NCBI GenBank assembly: GCA_016187325.1
Contig: JACPJY010000324.1
Span: 1 to 20,883 of the forward strand
Source of the DNA: Rhodospirillales bacterium
GTDB lineage: Bacteria > Pseudomonadota > Alphaproteobacteria > Rhodospirillales > Casp-alpha2
Direction: 5' to 3'
DNA: 20,883 nucleotides
Part shown: in pieces, positions 1 to 8,945 of the stretch
Layout of the letters: every line of letters starts with the position of its first letter
Position numbering within the stretch: position 1 is the stretch's first letter
Notes under the pieces: generated by a model
What the model saw: the letters and a program-made list of their open reading frames with translations, nothing else
What the model was told of the DNA's origin: nothing
The model's database searches: none
Made by a program: the position numbers and the translations under genes

Positions 1-326
1 AGCAGCGGCGGCACCGTCACCACCGCGCAATCCACCGGCAGGTCTTGGGCCGCGTCCGTCGCCACGAACAGGCTGCGCATGCGCCCGACGCCGGCGATGT
101 CGACGCGATGCCTGATGCCGGCCGGCACCCACACGGCGCGTCCGGGCGGGATCACCCACACGCCGGCGGCGGTGGTCACCGTCATCACGCCCGAAATGCC
201 GTGGATCAACTGGCTCTTCGGATGGCTGTGCCAGTCGATGCGGTGGCCCGGCGGGTAGTTGGTGGCGGTGGCGGCGACCGGCCGCGGCAGGTCGTGGACG
301 CTCTCGATTTCCGGCGACAAGGCCAT
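1..326 (-). CDS. AraC-type transcriptional regulator, N-terminal cupin part (cut by window edge)
   Basis: Translating leftward from the ATG at 326 gives about 108 residues before the window ends. They begin MALSPEIESVHDLPRP and run through DWHSHPKSQLIHG and VWVPAGIRHRV to a MRSLFVA segment. This is the arabinose-binding-like cupin domain at the N-terminus of a common AraC subfamily, with a His-x-His metal-type motif. The C-terminal helix-turn-helix would lie outside the window, so the family call rests on the cupin half only. It is divergent from the MFS exporter at 422, and this subfamily often sits beside and controls such a transporter. The effector is unknown. Confidence 0.75.
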   Translation of the reverse strand, partial: MALSPEIESVHDLPRPVAATATNYPPGHRIDWHSHPKSQLIHGISGVMTVTTAAGVWVIPPGRAVWVPAGIRHRVDIAGVGRMRSLFVATDAAQDLPVDCAVVTVPPL

Positions 327-341
327 GGAATGTCACTTTCT

Positions 342-364
342 CGATATTTATTGACATTATATCG
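342..364. promoter_or_regulatory. Inverted repeat in divergent promoter region, candidate operator
   Basis: CGATAT (342-347) and ATATCG (359-364) are separated by 11 bases in the gap between the divergent regulator and transporter. On the minus strand a perfect TATAAT lies at 356-361, inside the right arm, and could be the -10 of the regulator gene. A TTGACA is visible on the plus strand at 351-356 but has no good -10 partner. Autoregulation of the pair is inferred from position only. Confidence 0.35.
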
Positions 365-421
365 CAAGACCGTCGGCAAAGTCAGGACTAAAAACACTCG
401 AAACGCCTCTGGAGACCCCGC

Positions 422-1615
422 ATGTACCGCCTCGACCGGCGCAGCGCGCGATTCCTGTTCCTGAACCTTGGTCACCTCTACGACCACCTGTTCATGCTGT
501 TGTTCACCACCGTGGTGCTGGCCTTGGAGAAGGAACCCGCCTTTGCCGACAGCTACGCCACCCTGATCTCGCTGTCGGTCGCCGGCTTCGTCGCTTTCGG
601 CGCCGGCTCGCTGCCGGCCGGTTGGCTCGGCGACCGCTGGAGCCGCCACGGCATGATGATCGTGTTTTTCATCGGCATCGGCCTCGCCTCGGTGATGACC
701 GGATTGGCGGAAGGCCCGGTCGGGTTGGCAGTCGGGCTGACGGTGATCGGGCTGTTCGCCTCCATCTACCATCCGGTCGGCATCGCCATGGTGGTCGACA
801 ACGCCCGTACGTTGGGCAAGGAGCTCGGCGTCAACGGCGTGTTCGGCAACCTCGGTATCGCCTGCGCCGGCATCACGGCCGGCTTCCTGATCGACGCCTC
901 CGGCTGGCGCGCCGCGTTCATCGTGCCGGGCATCGTTTCCATTCTCACCGGCGTCGCGTTCGCGCTGTTCTGCAAGGGCGAGCCGAAGGGTACCGGCGCG
1001 CGCGCTAAACGCACCGTCGAAGCAAGCCGCGCCGAGTTGAAGCGGGTGTTGGCCGTCGTCGTCGGCGCCGTCATGTGCGGCGGCATTATCTTCAACGCCA
1101 CCACGGTCTCCATGCCGAAGGTGTTCGACGATCGACTGGGCGGGCTGGCGACGTCGACCACCGGTGTCGGCGGCTGGGTGTTCTTGGTGTTCACCGTCGC
1201 CGCCGTGGCGCAGGTGGTGGTCGGCCATCTGCTCGACCGTTATCCGCTGAAGCCGGTGTTCGTCGGCGTGGTGCTGTTCCAGGTGCCGCTGCTGGCGCTC
1301 GCCGCCGTCGCCACCGGCGGCAACATGGTGGTCGTCGCGGTCGCCATGATGCTGCTGGTATTCGGCCAGATTCCGATCACCGATACCATCGTTGCCCGCT
1401 ACGCCGCGACCGAATGGCGGTCCCGCGTCTACGCCGTCAAGTTCCTGCTGTCGCTGACCGTCGCCGCGGCGGCGGTGCCGATGCTGGCGGTGGTGCACCA
1501 CGCCACCGGCGGATTCTATTGGGTATTCATGATCCTGGCTGGGCTCGCGGCGGTGGTCACCGCGCTCGCCTTCGCCATGCCGTCGCGACGGCTGGTGCCG
1601 GTGGCGGCCGAATGA
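422..1615 (+). CDS. MFS transporter
   Basis: A 397-residue polytopic membrane protein with about twelve hydrophobic segments in two six-helix halves split by a charged loop near residues 185-205 (KGEPKGTGARAKR). The segment GWLGDRWSRHG after the second helix matches the major facilitator loop 2-3 signature. The overall look resembles the fosmidomycin-resistance-type exporters, but the substrate cannot be read from sequence. GGAG lies 7 bases before the ATG. It is divergent from an AraC-type regulator, which probably controls it, and a strong terminator follows 27 bases after the stop. It is most likely a monocistronic drug or metabolite exporter of the inner membrane. Confidence 0.85.
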   Translation: MYRLDRRSARFLFLNLGHLYDHLFMLLFTTVVLALEKEPAFADSYATLISLSVAGFVAFGAGSLPAGWLGDRWSRHGMMIVFFIGIGLASVMTGLAEGPVGLAVGLTVIGLFASIYHPVGIAMVVDNARTLGKELGVNGVFGNLGIACAGITAGFLIDASGWRAAFIVPGIVSILTGVAFALFCKGEPKGTGARAKRTVEASRAELKRVLAVVVGAVMCGGIIFNATTVSMPKVFDDRLGGLATSTTGVGGWVFLVFTVAAVAQVVVGHLLDRYPLKPVFVGVVLFQVPLLALAAVATGGNMVVVAVAMMLLVFGQIPITDTIVARYAATEWRSRVYAVKFLLSLTVAAAAVPMLAVVHHATGGFYWVFMILAGLAAVVTALAFAMPSRRLVPVAAE

Positions 1616-1642
1616 TCCTTGAGTTCTGAGTGAAGCCGACTG

Positions 1643-1675
1643 CGGCCCCGGCCAAAAGTCGGGGCCGTTTTTTTT
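1643..1675 (+). terminator. Rho-independent terminator of the MFS gene
   Basis: A perfect 8-bp stem, CGGCCCCG (1643-1650) with CGGGGCCG (1660-1667), has a 9-base loop and is followed by eight T (1668-1675). The rightward T-run shows that it serves the MFS gene. The convergent cupin gene ends 13 bases beyond. Confidence 0.9.
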
Positions 1676-1687
1676 CGCGCCGATGGT

Positions 1688-2020
1688 TTAGCCGTCCACC
1701 GGGATGAAATCGTGCTCGCCGATTCCCTGCACGATCACGAACCGGCAGCGGCCGCCGTCCTTGCCGATCACCCGATGCGGCGTCCGCGCCGGAACGTCAA
1801 GGGTCTCGCCGGCCTTGAGCTCACGGTCTGCGTTCGGGGCCTTCATCTGCACCACCATCGGACCGTCGAGGCAGATGAAGGTGTCGGTGACTTCCGTGTG
1901 GTAGTGCCAGGGAACTTCTTTGCCGCGCTCGAGGGTCAGGATTTGCACGCGCAAGCCTCCGGTCTCGGCGATCATCCGCCGGTGCGAGGGCGCATACGGC
2001 AGGTCTTCGGGCTTGGTCAT
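1688..2020 (-). CDS. Small cupin domain protein
   Basis: A 110-residue single-domain cupin beginning MTKPEDLPYAPSHRR. The metal-site motif WHYHTEVTDTFICLDG (residues 39-54) and the second motif LDVPARTPHRV (74-84) supply the usual His, His, Glu-like and His positions. Family members are small beta-barrel proteins that may be isomerases, dioxygenases or sugar-binding proteins, and no specific reaction can be assigned. It is the last gene of a leftward series, 50 bases after the exonuclease stop. The start chosen is the ATG at 2020; the open frame upstream overlaps the exonuclease in another frame and shows no cupin character. Confidence 0.75.
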   Translation of the reverse strand: MTKPEDLPYAPSHRRMIAETGGLRVQILTLERGKEVPWHYHTEVTDTFICLDGPMVVQMKAPNADRELKAGETLDVPARTPHRVIGKDGGRCRFVIVQGIGEHDFIPVDG

Positions 2021-2070
2021 CGGGCGGCCGCTCCAAGGCTTTGCCGGAATATACGCCGAAATCCGAGAAT

Positions 2071-2646
2071 CTAGAACTTCCCCTGTCGGCGCAGGATGCG
2101 CAGCGCCTCGGCGATGCAGCGGCAGTCGTTGACGCCCTGGTGTGCGGTTCCCGGTCGCGGGAAGCCCATGGCTTCCGGTAGGCCGCTGGAAAAGACGTGG
2201 CTGGTGTCGACATTGGTGGCGTCGCCGATCAGCTTGCGGGCGTTGCGGAAAAGCCCGTCGTTGAACGGGAAGGCGAGGCCGTTGAGGGCGCAGTTGCGCT
2301 GGATGACCTTGTAATCGGAGCCATAGGACCACACCGCTCGGACGCCGGCGAGGAACTGCACCAGCTGGTCGAGCGCCGTCTTGAAATCGACGCCTTCGGC
2401 GTCGAGGCGAGTTCGGGTGATGCCGGTAAGCCGGACGAAGTAGTCGCTGAGCGCGGGGTTGATGCGGGGCGTCACCAGCACGTCGAGGGCCGCGGTCTCG
2501 GCCAACGACGCGTCGTCCGTCAGCGTGATGGCGCCGATCTGGACGATCTCCATCTCCTCGCCGGGGCCCTGCCATTCGCGCCGCCGCGCCCCTTCCCACG
2601 AGGTCCACTCCAAGTCGAGGACGGCGATCAGGTCGCGGGCGGCCAC
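2071..2646 (-). CDS. DEDDh 3'-5' exonuclease family protein
   Basis: From a GTG at 2646 this encodes 191 residues. The RNase T / DnaQ-type exonuclease motifs are complete: ExoI VLDLEW (Asp11, Glu13), ExoII with Asp111 in WSYGSDYKV, and ExoIII HQGVNDCRC with His169 and Asp174. The four acidic residues would bind two metal ions and the His activates water. The region EIVQIGAI (34-41) is also typical. No ATG exists before the first motif. The GTG is preceded by AGGG and lies only 11 bases after the Sua5-type gene's stop, so co-transcription is likely. It is short, about domain size, so it may act on RNA or DNA ends; the substrate is not determinable. Confidence 0.8.
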   Translation of the reverse strand: MAARDLIAVLDLEWTSWEGARRREWQGPGEEMEIVQIGAITLTDDASLAETAALDVLVTPRINPALSDYFVRLTGITRTRLDAEGVDFKTALDQLVQFLAGVRAVWSYGSDYKVIQRNCALNGLAFPFNDGLFRNARKLIGDATNVDTSHVFSSGLPEAMGFPRPGTAHQGVNDCRCIAEALRILRRQGKF

Positions 2647-2657
2647 AGGCGGCGACC

Positions 2658-3626
2658 CTAGCCCGCGGGAGCGCGGGCGGCGCGGCGCAGCCGGTCGTTG
2701 ATGGCGCGGCCCAAGCCGACGTCCGGCACCGGCATCACCGCGATGGCGGTGAACGGCGGCCCGTCGACGGCGCGCAGCATGGCGAACAAGTTGGCGGCCG
2801 CCTCCTCGAGGTCGCCCGAGGCGCTGAGGTTGATGGCGTCTTCCGGCGCGCTCGGCCCAAATGCCAGCAACGCCTCGCCGGGACGCGCCGACCCGGCGTC
2901 GAGGCGGAGCGGCAGCTCTGGGGCGTAATGGCGCTCCAGCATCCCCGGCGACTTCGGTGCGCCGGCAGTACCGGGCAGGGCGAGCGGGCCGATCACGGAC
3001 TCGATCTTTTCGGCGGCGACGCCGCCGGGGCGGAGCAGCACCGGCCGGCCGGCGGTGAGATCGACCACCGTCGATTCGACGCCGACGTGGCACGGGCCGC
3101 CGTCGAGGATCATCGTCGGGCCGCCCTGGTCGGGGCCGGGCAGCGAGAACACCACGTGGCCTGCCGCCGTCGGGCTGACGCGGCCGGCGCGGTTGGCGCT
3201 CGGCGCCGCGATCGGCACCCGCGCCGCGGCGAGCAGCGCACGGGCCACCGGATGACTCGGCACCCGCACGGCGACGGTGTCGAGGCCGGCGCTGACCAAC
3301 AGCGAGATGCGTTCATCCTTGCGCGGCAGCACCACGGTCAGCGCCCCCGGCCAGAAAGCCTTGGCGAGCTTCTCGGCAATCGCGGTGAAGCGGACGGCGG
3401 CGCGCGCCGCCGCGACGTCGCCGACATGGACGATCAGCGGGTTGAAGCGGGGCCGGCCCTTGGCGGCGAACACCCGCGCTACCGCTTGGTCGTTGGTGGC
3501 GTCGGCACCGAGGCCGTAGACGGTTTCGGTCGGGAAGGCGACGAGCGCACCGTCGCGGATGGCGCGCGCGGCGGCGGCGATGTGTTCGGCGTCGGCGGGA
3601 ACGATTGGGGTGCGCTCCGCGGTCAC
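2658..3626 (-). CDS. tsaC: L-threonylcarbamoyladenylate synthase, Sua5 type
   Basis: 322 residues. It makes threonylcarbamoyl-AMP from threonine, bicarbonate and ATP, the first step of tRNA t6A37 formation. The YrdC fold fills residues 10-205: FPTETVYGLG (31-40), KGR (56-58) followed by FNPL, and SAN (143-145) are the nucleotide and substrate contacts. A linker KSPGMLERHYAP (225-236) leads to the C-terminal Sua5 domain, so this is the two-domain form rather than the roughly 190-residue YrdC form. The start is GTG at 3626 with AGGGA 7 bases upstream. That ribosome site directly abuts the end of a dispersed palindromic repeat (3639-3676). The gene is followed closely by the exonuclease. Confidence 0.93.
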   Translation of the reverse strand: MTAERTPIVPADAEHIAAAARAIRDGALVAFPTETVYGLGADATNDQAVARVFAAKGRPRFNPLIVHVGDVAAARAAVRFTAIAEKLAKAFWPGALTVVLPRKDERISLLVSAGLDTVAVRVPSHPVARALLAAARVPIAAPSANRAGRVSPTAAGHVVFSLPGPDQGGPTMILDGGPCHVGVESTVVDLTAGRPVLLRPGGVAAEKIESVIGPLALPGTAGAPKSPGMLERHYAPELPLRLDAGSARPGEALLAFGPSAPEDAINLSASGDLEEAAANLFAMLRAVDGPPFTAIAVMPVPDVGLGRAINDRLRRAARAPAG

Positions 3627-3638
3627 TTAAGGATCCCT

Positions 3639-3676
3639 GAAAAAAGTTCTTCGCTTCACCCAGTGTACTTTTTGTC
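3639..3676 (-). repeat. Dispersed palindromic repeat A, copy 1 (before Sua5-type gene)
   Basis: Read in the direction of the downstream gene, it opens with AAAAAGTACACTG, has a GTGAAGCGAAG core and closes with AACTTTTTTC, so AAAAAGT and ACTTTTT form inverted ends. It nearly matches the element at 13404-13441 and sits in the same place, just ahead of the ribosome-binding site of the next gene. Confidence 0.7.
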
Positions 3677-3708
3677 AGTTAACACAAAGTGGATGGCAGG
3701 CTTGGAGC

Positions 3709-3806
3709 GGTCCCGGGTGTCGTCTCAAGCGCGGATTTGCCAACGAACACAACGCGGAAAAGTGCGCTTGGCCCCGACAGGATCGGGGCACGGGACTTTT
3801 TCGCGC
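3709..3806 (-). repeat. Dispersed palindromic repeat B, copy 1 (after CysQ-like gene), terminator-like
   Basis: Read leftward from just past the CysQ-type stop, it has CGCGAAAAAGTCCC, then a GCCCCGAT...ATCGGGGC-like hairpin (3771-3789), then GCACTTTTCCGCG, and ends in a conserved AAATCCGCGCTTGAG block. The same order of blocks occurs at 13205-13287 after pepA. Hairpin plus T-rich arm suggests a terminator function, inferred. Confidence 0.65.
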
Positions 3807-3809
3807 GAT

Positions 3810-4601
<792 letters not shown>

Positions 4602-4709
4602 CCGCGCACCTCCTTGCCGCCGCCGCAACCGGGGCGTGGCGGTTCCGATTGTCGCCGGAAGGGCAGGGTTGTCAATTGCGCATCGGGATTTGTGGGGTGA
4701 ACGTCGCTC

Positions 4710-6227
4710 TCACGCGTCGCCGCGCCACGAGGCGGCCGCCTTGCCGAAATCGTCGTCGCCGATCTCGGCCGCCGCGAACCGCCACGCCTTGAAGCCCGGC
4801 GACCAGTGGTCTTTCGACAATCCGGCCTTGACCTTCAGGTGCTCGACGAACTTGCGGACGTCCGGCAACTGCTCCCACACCGACGGCAGGAACAGCGCGC
4901 GGCGGCGGTTGTCTTCGATCACCAGGCCGTCGGCGCCGGGCCTGAGCGCGGCCAGGAAGTCGGCCTCGCCCGCGAACGTCATCGGCGCCTGCGGGCTCAA
5001 GACGGAGATCGAAAGCCCGAGTCCGTCGAGCTCGTCGGCGGCCAGCGGCGGGAAGCGCGGGTCCCTGAAGGCGGCACGGAAGGCGTTCTCGGCCACGTCG
5101 TTGGCGAGCGGCCGGTAGGCTTCCGAGCTGCCGATACAGCCGCGGAGGCGGCCCGAGCGCTTCAGCGTCACGAACGCCGCGCCCGGCTTCTTGAGCTCGC
5201 CGTCGAGGCCATCGGCAGCGAGCGGCTTGCCGTGGTCGAGGCCGTTGAGGATCGATCGTCGGGCGAGGTCGAGCAGCGTGCCGCCGTGGCGGCGTAGCAT
5301 TGCCTCGGTGGCGGCCAGGAAATCGGGGGAGGAAACCGGCGGCTTACCCTTGACTGTTCCCGGCGCGGCCTTGCGCACTGACACAGTCACCTTCGGCGCG
5401 CGCGCCGGCCGCGCGGCCGGCTTCGGTTCGACGAACATCCACGAGCCGTAGCCGACGACGTGGTCCTTGGAGCCGGCGGTGTCGCCGGAATTGCGCAGAT
5501 CCAGCGTCGTCACTTGGAGCCCGCGGCGTTTCGCCGTTTCCAGGAGCCCGCCGACCGGATACCGACCGCAGGCGCCGTCGCGGGAGATCGCCGCCGGATT
5601 CAGGGTCTCGACGGCGCGGCAGGTGGCGGCGTCGATGCGCCGGGCGGCGTCGTAATCGAGGTAGTGGCTGAGGTCCGACGACACCACGATCACCGTCTCC
5701 GGGCCGCCCCACAGCGCATCGAGCACTTGGGCGACCTGTTGCGGATTCGCGTCGCCGACGACCAACGGCACGACGGCGAAATCGTCGAGCACCACCTGCA
5801 GGAACGGCAAGTGCACCTCGAGCGAATGTTCCAGCGCGTGGGCGGCGTCGAACACTTCGACCTGCGGCAGATCAAGGATCGTCGCCGCCGCGTTCTTGTC
5901 GACGGGCACGTCGCCGAGCGGCGTGCGGAAGTAATCGGCGCCGGAGAGCGCCAGCCCGCGCACCGGCACCCGGTGGCAGGGGCCGAGCAGGACGACGCGG
6001 GTGATGACGGCATGCGCCGGCTTCAGGCGCGCGTACGCCGAGGCGGCGATCGGCCCCGAATAGATGTAGCCGGCGTGCGGCGCGATGATCGCCTTCGGCA
6101 CCGGGCCCGAATCGTCCCCGAGCGAGCGCTCGGCAACGGCGAGGTAGCGCCGCACCTGGGCGTCGAGTTCGGCGGTGTTGCCGGGGTAGAACTGACCGGC
6201 GACGGCGGCTTCCCGGACGGAAGGCAT
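4710..6227 (-). CDS. amrB: Memo-AMMECR1 fusion protein (AmmeMemoRadiSam proteins B and A)
   Basis: 505 residues joining two partners that are separate in many genomes. Residues 1-268 are a Memo domain: PHAGY (50-54), LGPCHR (81-86), EHSLEVHLPFL (133-143), SSDLSHY (183-189) and CGR.P (220-224). His51, His85 and Cys220 align with the metal-site triad of human MEMO1. A basic Ala/Pro linker (269-298) leads to an AMMECR1 domain with the hallmark LRGCIG at 361-366. The start is ATG at 6227 with AAGGAG 7 bases before; a GTG at 6245 lies on the far side of that site and is less likely. The biochemical role of the system is unsettled. AmrS, the third member, is encoded 2.7 kb away beyond the CHAT gene. 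Confidence 0.92.
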   Translation of the reverse strand: MPSVREAAVAGQFYPGNTAELDAQVRRYLAVAERSLGDDSGPVPKAIIAPHAGYIYSGPIAASAYARLKPAHAVITRVVLLGPCHRVPVRGLALSGADYFRTPLGDVPVDKNAAATILDLPQVEVFDAAHALEHSLEVHLPFLQVVLDDFAVVPLVVGDANPQQVAQVLDALWGGPETVIVVSSDLSHYLDYDAARRIDAATCRAVETLNPAAISRDGACGRYPVGGLLETAKRRGLQVTTLDLRNSGDTAGSKDHVVGYGSWMFVEPKPAARPARAPKVTVSVRKAAPGTVKGKPPVSSPDFLAATEAMLRRHGGTLLDLARRSILNGLDHGKPLAADGLDGELKKPGAAFVTLKRSGRLRGCIGSSEAYRPLANDVAENAFRAAFRDPRFPPLAADELDGLGLSISVLSPQAPMTFAGEADFLAALRPGADGLVIEDNRRRALFLPSVWEQLPDVRKFVEHLKVKAGLSKDHWSPGFKAWRFAAAEIGDDDFGKAAASWRGDA

Positions 6228-6273
6228 CGGGCGGCTCCTTGCCACGTCGTGATCGAAGAGGGTCTTGGTGGTC

Positions 6274-6310
6274 TAAGTAGTATTCCGGGGTAAGGCTGTA
6301 AAGGGCCGGC
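6274..6310 (-). promoter_or_regulatory. Candidate promoter of the Memo-AMMECR1 gene
   Basis: On the minus strand GCCGGCCCTTTACAGCC (6294-6310) holds a -35-like TTTACA (6297-6302). Seventeen bases later comes TACTTA (6274-6279) as a -10. The same 17 bases recur exactly upstream of the CHAT gene (8798-8814). Confidence 0.5.
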
Positions 6311-6325
6311 CGGCCCGCGCCCGCG

Positions 6326-8725
6326 TCAGCCGCGGCTGCCGGTCAGCTGGAAGGCGGCCCAGAAGAACGGATGCGGGTGCTTCTCCCGCGCCGCGATCTG
6401 GGCCCGCCGCAACGCCTCGCGGACGTCGGCGGAGCGCAGGTTAGCATAGAATCCGGCCATCAATTCGGTGGTGGCTTGGTCGGAGACCGGCCACAGGCTG
6501 GAGACGATGCTGCGCGCGCCGGCATACAGGAAGCCGCGGGTCAGCCCGACCACGTCGTCGCCGTTGCGCACCGCGCCGAGGCCCGTCTCGCAGGCGCTCA
6601 GCGTCACCAGATCCGCGTTGAGGTGCAGATCGTACAGCTCGCTCACCGTCAGCCGGCCGTCGTTGGCGGCGTCGGGGGCGAGCAATATGCCGGACTCCAG
6701 CGGCGCGTCGGAATCGAAGCGACCGTGGCTTGCCAAGTGCAGGATGCGGAATTCCTGGCCCGCCTTCTTGATCGCGGTCTCGGATGCGTTGTCGCGAAGC
6801 AGCACCAGCGAGTCCGGCCACTTGCGGCCGATCTCGCGGGCTTCCGTTTCGGCGCCCGGAAGGTCGAACCGGCGGTCGCCGAGGTTCGGATTGCCGAGCA
6901 CCAGCAGGTCCTTGGCCGGGCGCCGGTCCGCCGGCCTCAGGTATTTGAGCACGCTGGCGCTTGGCAGCAGTCGAACGGTGTAGCCGTCGATCAGGTAGCG
7001 CCGCTCCGACCGCAGCGCCGCGAACGGCAGGTAGTGCAGCGCGCCGTGCGGCACGATCACCAGGTTGCGGCGGTCGAGCAGCCCCTCGATGGGGCGGATC
7101 AGGCGGTCGTAAAGCCGCCGCGCCGGCTCCCTGTAGTTGTCGGTGCGCGCCTCGGTGAGCGAGGCGCGAAACAGCGCCACCGCGTCGGCCAGCCCGGCAC
7201 CGTCGAGGCGCGCGCCGCGCACGCCGTCGCGGGTCATGACGAAGGCGTAGAGCGCGTTCCTGTGGACGAAATAGTCGATCAACGCCTCGTCGGCGGCCAG
7301 CAGCCCCCGCATCTCGCCGCTGCTCATCGCCGGCACGGTCACCAGCGACGCCATCTCCGGCTCCGCCTTCTCGATGCGCTGGCGGGTGTCGGCGAGCGCA
7401 CGCCGGCGGTCCGCGGCCACCTGCGGCGTGATGCCGGCGTCCTCCTCCTGCGTGCCGGCCTCGAGACTGGCCAGCTGCACCAGCATCCTGTTCACCTCCG
7501 CGGCGTCCCGGCGCTTCGGCTGGAAGCGGCTGCGCTGGGCCAACAGGTCGACCAGCGCGCGGGCCTTGGAGCGTTCGACGAACTCCAGCGCCTCGCTCTG
7601 CCGTCCGGCGTCGAACAGCGCCCCGACCAGCGCCGAATAGACGTCCTGCTTGTCGCCGACGAAGCCGATCTTGCTGGCCTCGGTACTGATGGTGGAACGC
7701 TGGCTCTCGATCACCTCGGCGGCCTTGCGGAAGAAGCCGATCGCCGCGTTGCGGTCGCCTTCCTTGAGCGCGATGCGGCCGCGATCGAACAGGATCAGCC
7801 AGTAAACGTCGCCATTCTGCGCCGTCAGCGGGTTGGCCAACAGCTGGTCGTAGCCGGCCTTGGCTTGGGCGGTGCGGCCGGTCTCCATCTGCGATTTGTG
7901 CAGCATGAATTTCCGCGGCAGCTGCTGCCAGGCGAACATGCTCTCGCCGCGCATCGACGCCCCGGTCACCAGGTCCGCGACGCCCCGCCAGAGTCCTTCC
8001 TCCTCGCCCTTCCCGATGGCGGTGAGCGCCTTCTCGTACTCGCCGACGGCGACGTAGATGCGCGCCAGGTTGGTGAGCTTCGGCGTCTCCAGCAGCACGA
8101 ACGGATAATAGGTGCCGATGTCCGCCAGCTCCGCCGCCGTGGCGCGCGCCGCAGCGGTGTCCTTCTTGAGTGCCTGCGCCAGTCCCAACAGCCCCAGCGC
8201 CTCGATGGTCAGCGCCCGGCTCTGCATGCCCATGTCGGCCACCAGCTTCTTGAACGCCAACGCCTCCTTGATGGCGTCGTCGTAGCGCGCCAATTCGATG
8301 TAGGCTTGGCTGAGCAGCCCGCGCGGCAGATAGGAGGCGTCATTGAAATAGACCGTGCGATCGCCGGCGGCGATCGAGGCTTCCATGCGCTTGATGCAAT
8401 CGAACAGCCGATCATAGCGCTTGAGCTTGGAGAACGAGATGCAGAGCGTGTAATACTCCGCCGTCGTCTTGGCGCCGCCGCGCGTTTCGACGCGCTGCAC
8501 GATCTCCTGGTAGCGGCTGTTCATGAACAGCTGCTCCTCGCGGCTGACCACGTCGTAGGCGCACGCGGAGGCCAGCATCGCTACCGCCAAGACGGCGACG
8601 GCCGGGCCGAGGCCGTTGCGGAACCTCGGTCGGCAACCGCGATCGGGCCGAATCGTGACATGGGGCGCTGCAATGGCAGCGCGGTGGACGTGACCGGCGC
8701 CGGCGGCGTTTCGGATGGCGGGCAT
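6326..8725 (-). CDS. Lipoprotein with TPR-like repeats and C-terminal CHAT protease domain
   Basis: 799 residues. A hydrophobic stretch at 41-54 ends in a lipobox LASAC with Cys55, so export and lipid anchoring are predicted. The ~40 residues before it are unusually long, but the ATG at 8725 has AGGGAG 6 bases upstream and no later in-frame start fits. Residues ~60-440 are helical and TPR-like (short paired helices such as YTLCISFSKLKRYDRLFDCIKRME). From ~470 comes a CHAT domain: LVIVPHGALHYLPFAAL, then LHLASHG with His667 and LSACETG with Cys712 as the caspase-like dyad, and a C-terminal HPFFWAAFQLTG. Both catalytic residues are present, so it is probably an active cysteine protease. It lies between the two AmmeMemoRadiSam genes; the target is unknown. 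Confidence 0.9.
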   Translation of the reverse strand: MPAIRNAAGAGHVHRAAIAAPHVTIRPDRGCRPRFRNGLGPAVAVLAVAMLASACAYDVVSREEQLFMNSRYQEIVQRVETRGGAKTTAEYYTLCISFSKLKRYDRLFDCIKRMEASIAAGDRTVYFNDASYLPRGLLSQAYIELARYDDAIKEALAFKKLVADMGMQSRALTIEALGLLGLAQALKKDTAAARATAAELADIGTYYPFVLLETPKLTNLARIYVAVGEYEKALTAIGKGEEEGLWRGVADLVTGASMRGESMFAWQQLPRKFMLHKSQMETGRTAQAKAGYDQLLANPLTAQNGDVYWLILFDRGRIALKEGDRNAAIGFFRKAAEVIESQRSTISTEASKIGFVGDKQDVYSALVGALFDAGRQSEALEFVERSKARALVDLLAQRSRFQPKRRDAAEVNRMLVQLASLEAGTQEEDAGITPQVAADRRRALADTRQRIEKAEPEMASLVTVPAMSSGEMRGLLAADEALIDYFVHRNALYAFVMTRDGVRGARLDGAGLADAVALFRASLTEARTDNYREPARRLYDRLIRPIEGLLDRRNLVIVPHGALHYLPFAALRSERRYLIDGYTVRLLPSASVLKYLRPADRRPAKDLLVLGNPNLGDRRFDLPGAETEAREIGRKWPDSLVLLRDNASETAIKKAGQEFRILHLASHGRFDSDAPLESGILLAPDAANDGRLTVSELYDLHLNADLVTLSACETGLGAVRNGDDVVGLTRGFLYAGARSIVSSLWPVSDQATTELMAGFYANLRSADVREALRRAQIAAREKHPHPFFWAAFQLTGSRG

Positions 8726-8775
8726 CTTCGGCTCCCTGCCCGGGGATTGCGACGCCCCGGTGTCGTTGCTGGTTC

Positions 8776-8814
8776 AATTAGTGCCCGTCCCGGGTCGGGC
8801 TGTAAAGGGCCGGC
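8776..8814 (-). promoter_or_regulatory. Candidate promoter of the CHAT gene
   Basis: The minus strand carries GCCGGCCCTTTACAGCC (8798-8814), identical to the motif upstream of the Memo-AMMECR1 gene. TTTACA is at 8801-8806 and an ACTAAT-like -10 is at 8777-8782, 18 bases on. The -10 is weak. Confidence 0.45.
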
Positions 8815-8859
8815 GGGTCGGCACGCCCGCCCGCCGCTGGTCGGTTGGCGGCCGGCCGC

Positions 8860-8890
8860 TTGACCGGGAGCCGGAGGCGCCTACTTATAT
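8860..8890 (+). promoter_or_regulatory. Candidate promoter of amrS
   Basis: TTGACC (8860-8865) and TTATAT (8885-8890) are 19 bases apart, within the 220-base gap between the divergent CHAT and amrS genes. A 17-base alternative uses ACTTAT (8883-8888). The A+T-rich tract stands out in very GC-rich surroundings. Confidence 0.45.
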
Positions 8891-8945
8891 ATAGAGTTCG
8901 CCGGCCGCCCCCGGCCCGGCGGCACGCGCCCTTAGGGACCACGCG

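Noticed and set aside
206..1501. Long leftward open frame (431 residues) opposite the MFS gene
   Set aside because: Low-complexity His/Asp/Gln/Arg-rich translation typical of the antisense of a GC-rich membrane protein gene; the plus-strand transporter explains the region.
6371..8863. Rightward open frame of 830 residues opposite the CHAT gene
   Set aside because: Biased Arg/Gly/Gln/His translation; the minus-strand frame has lipobox, CHAT dyad and a good ribosome site.
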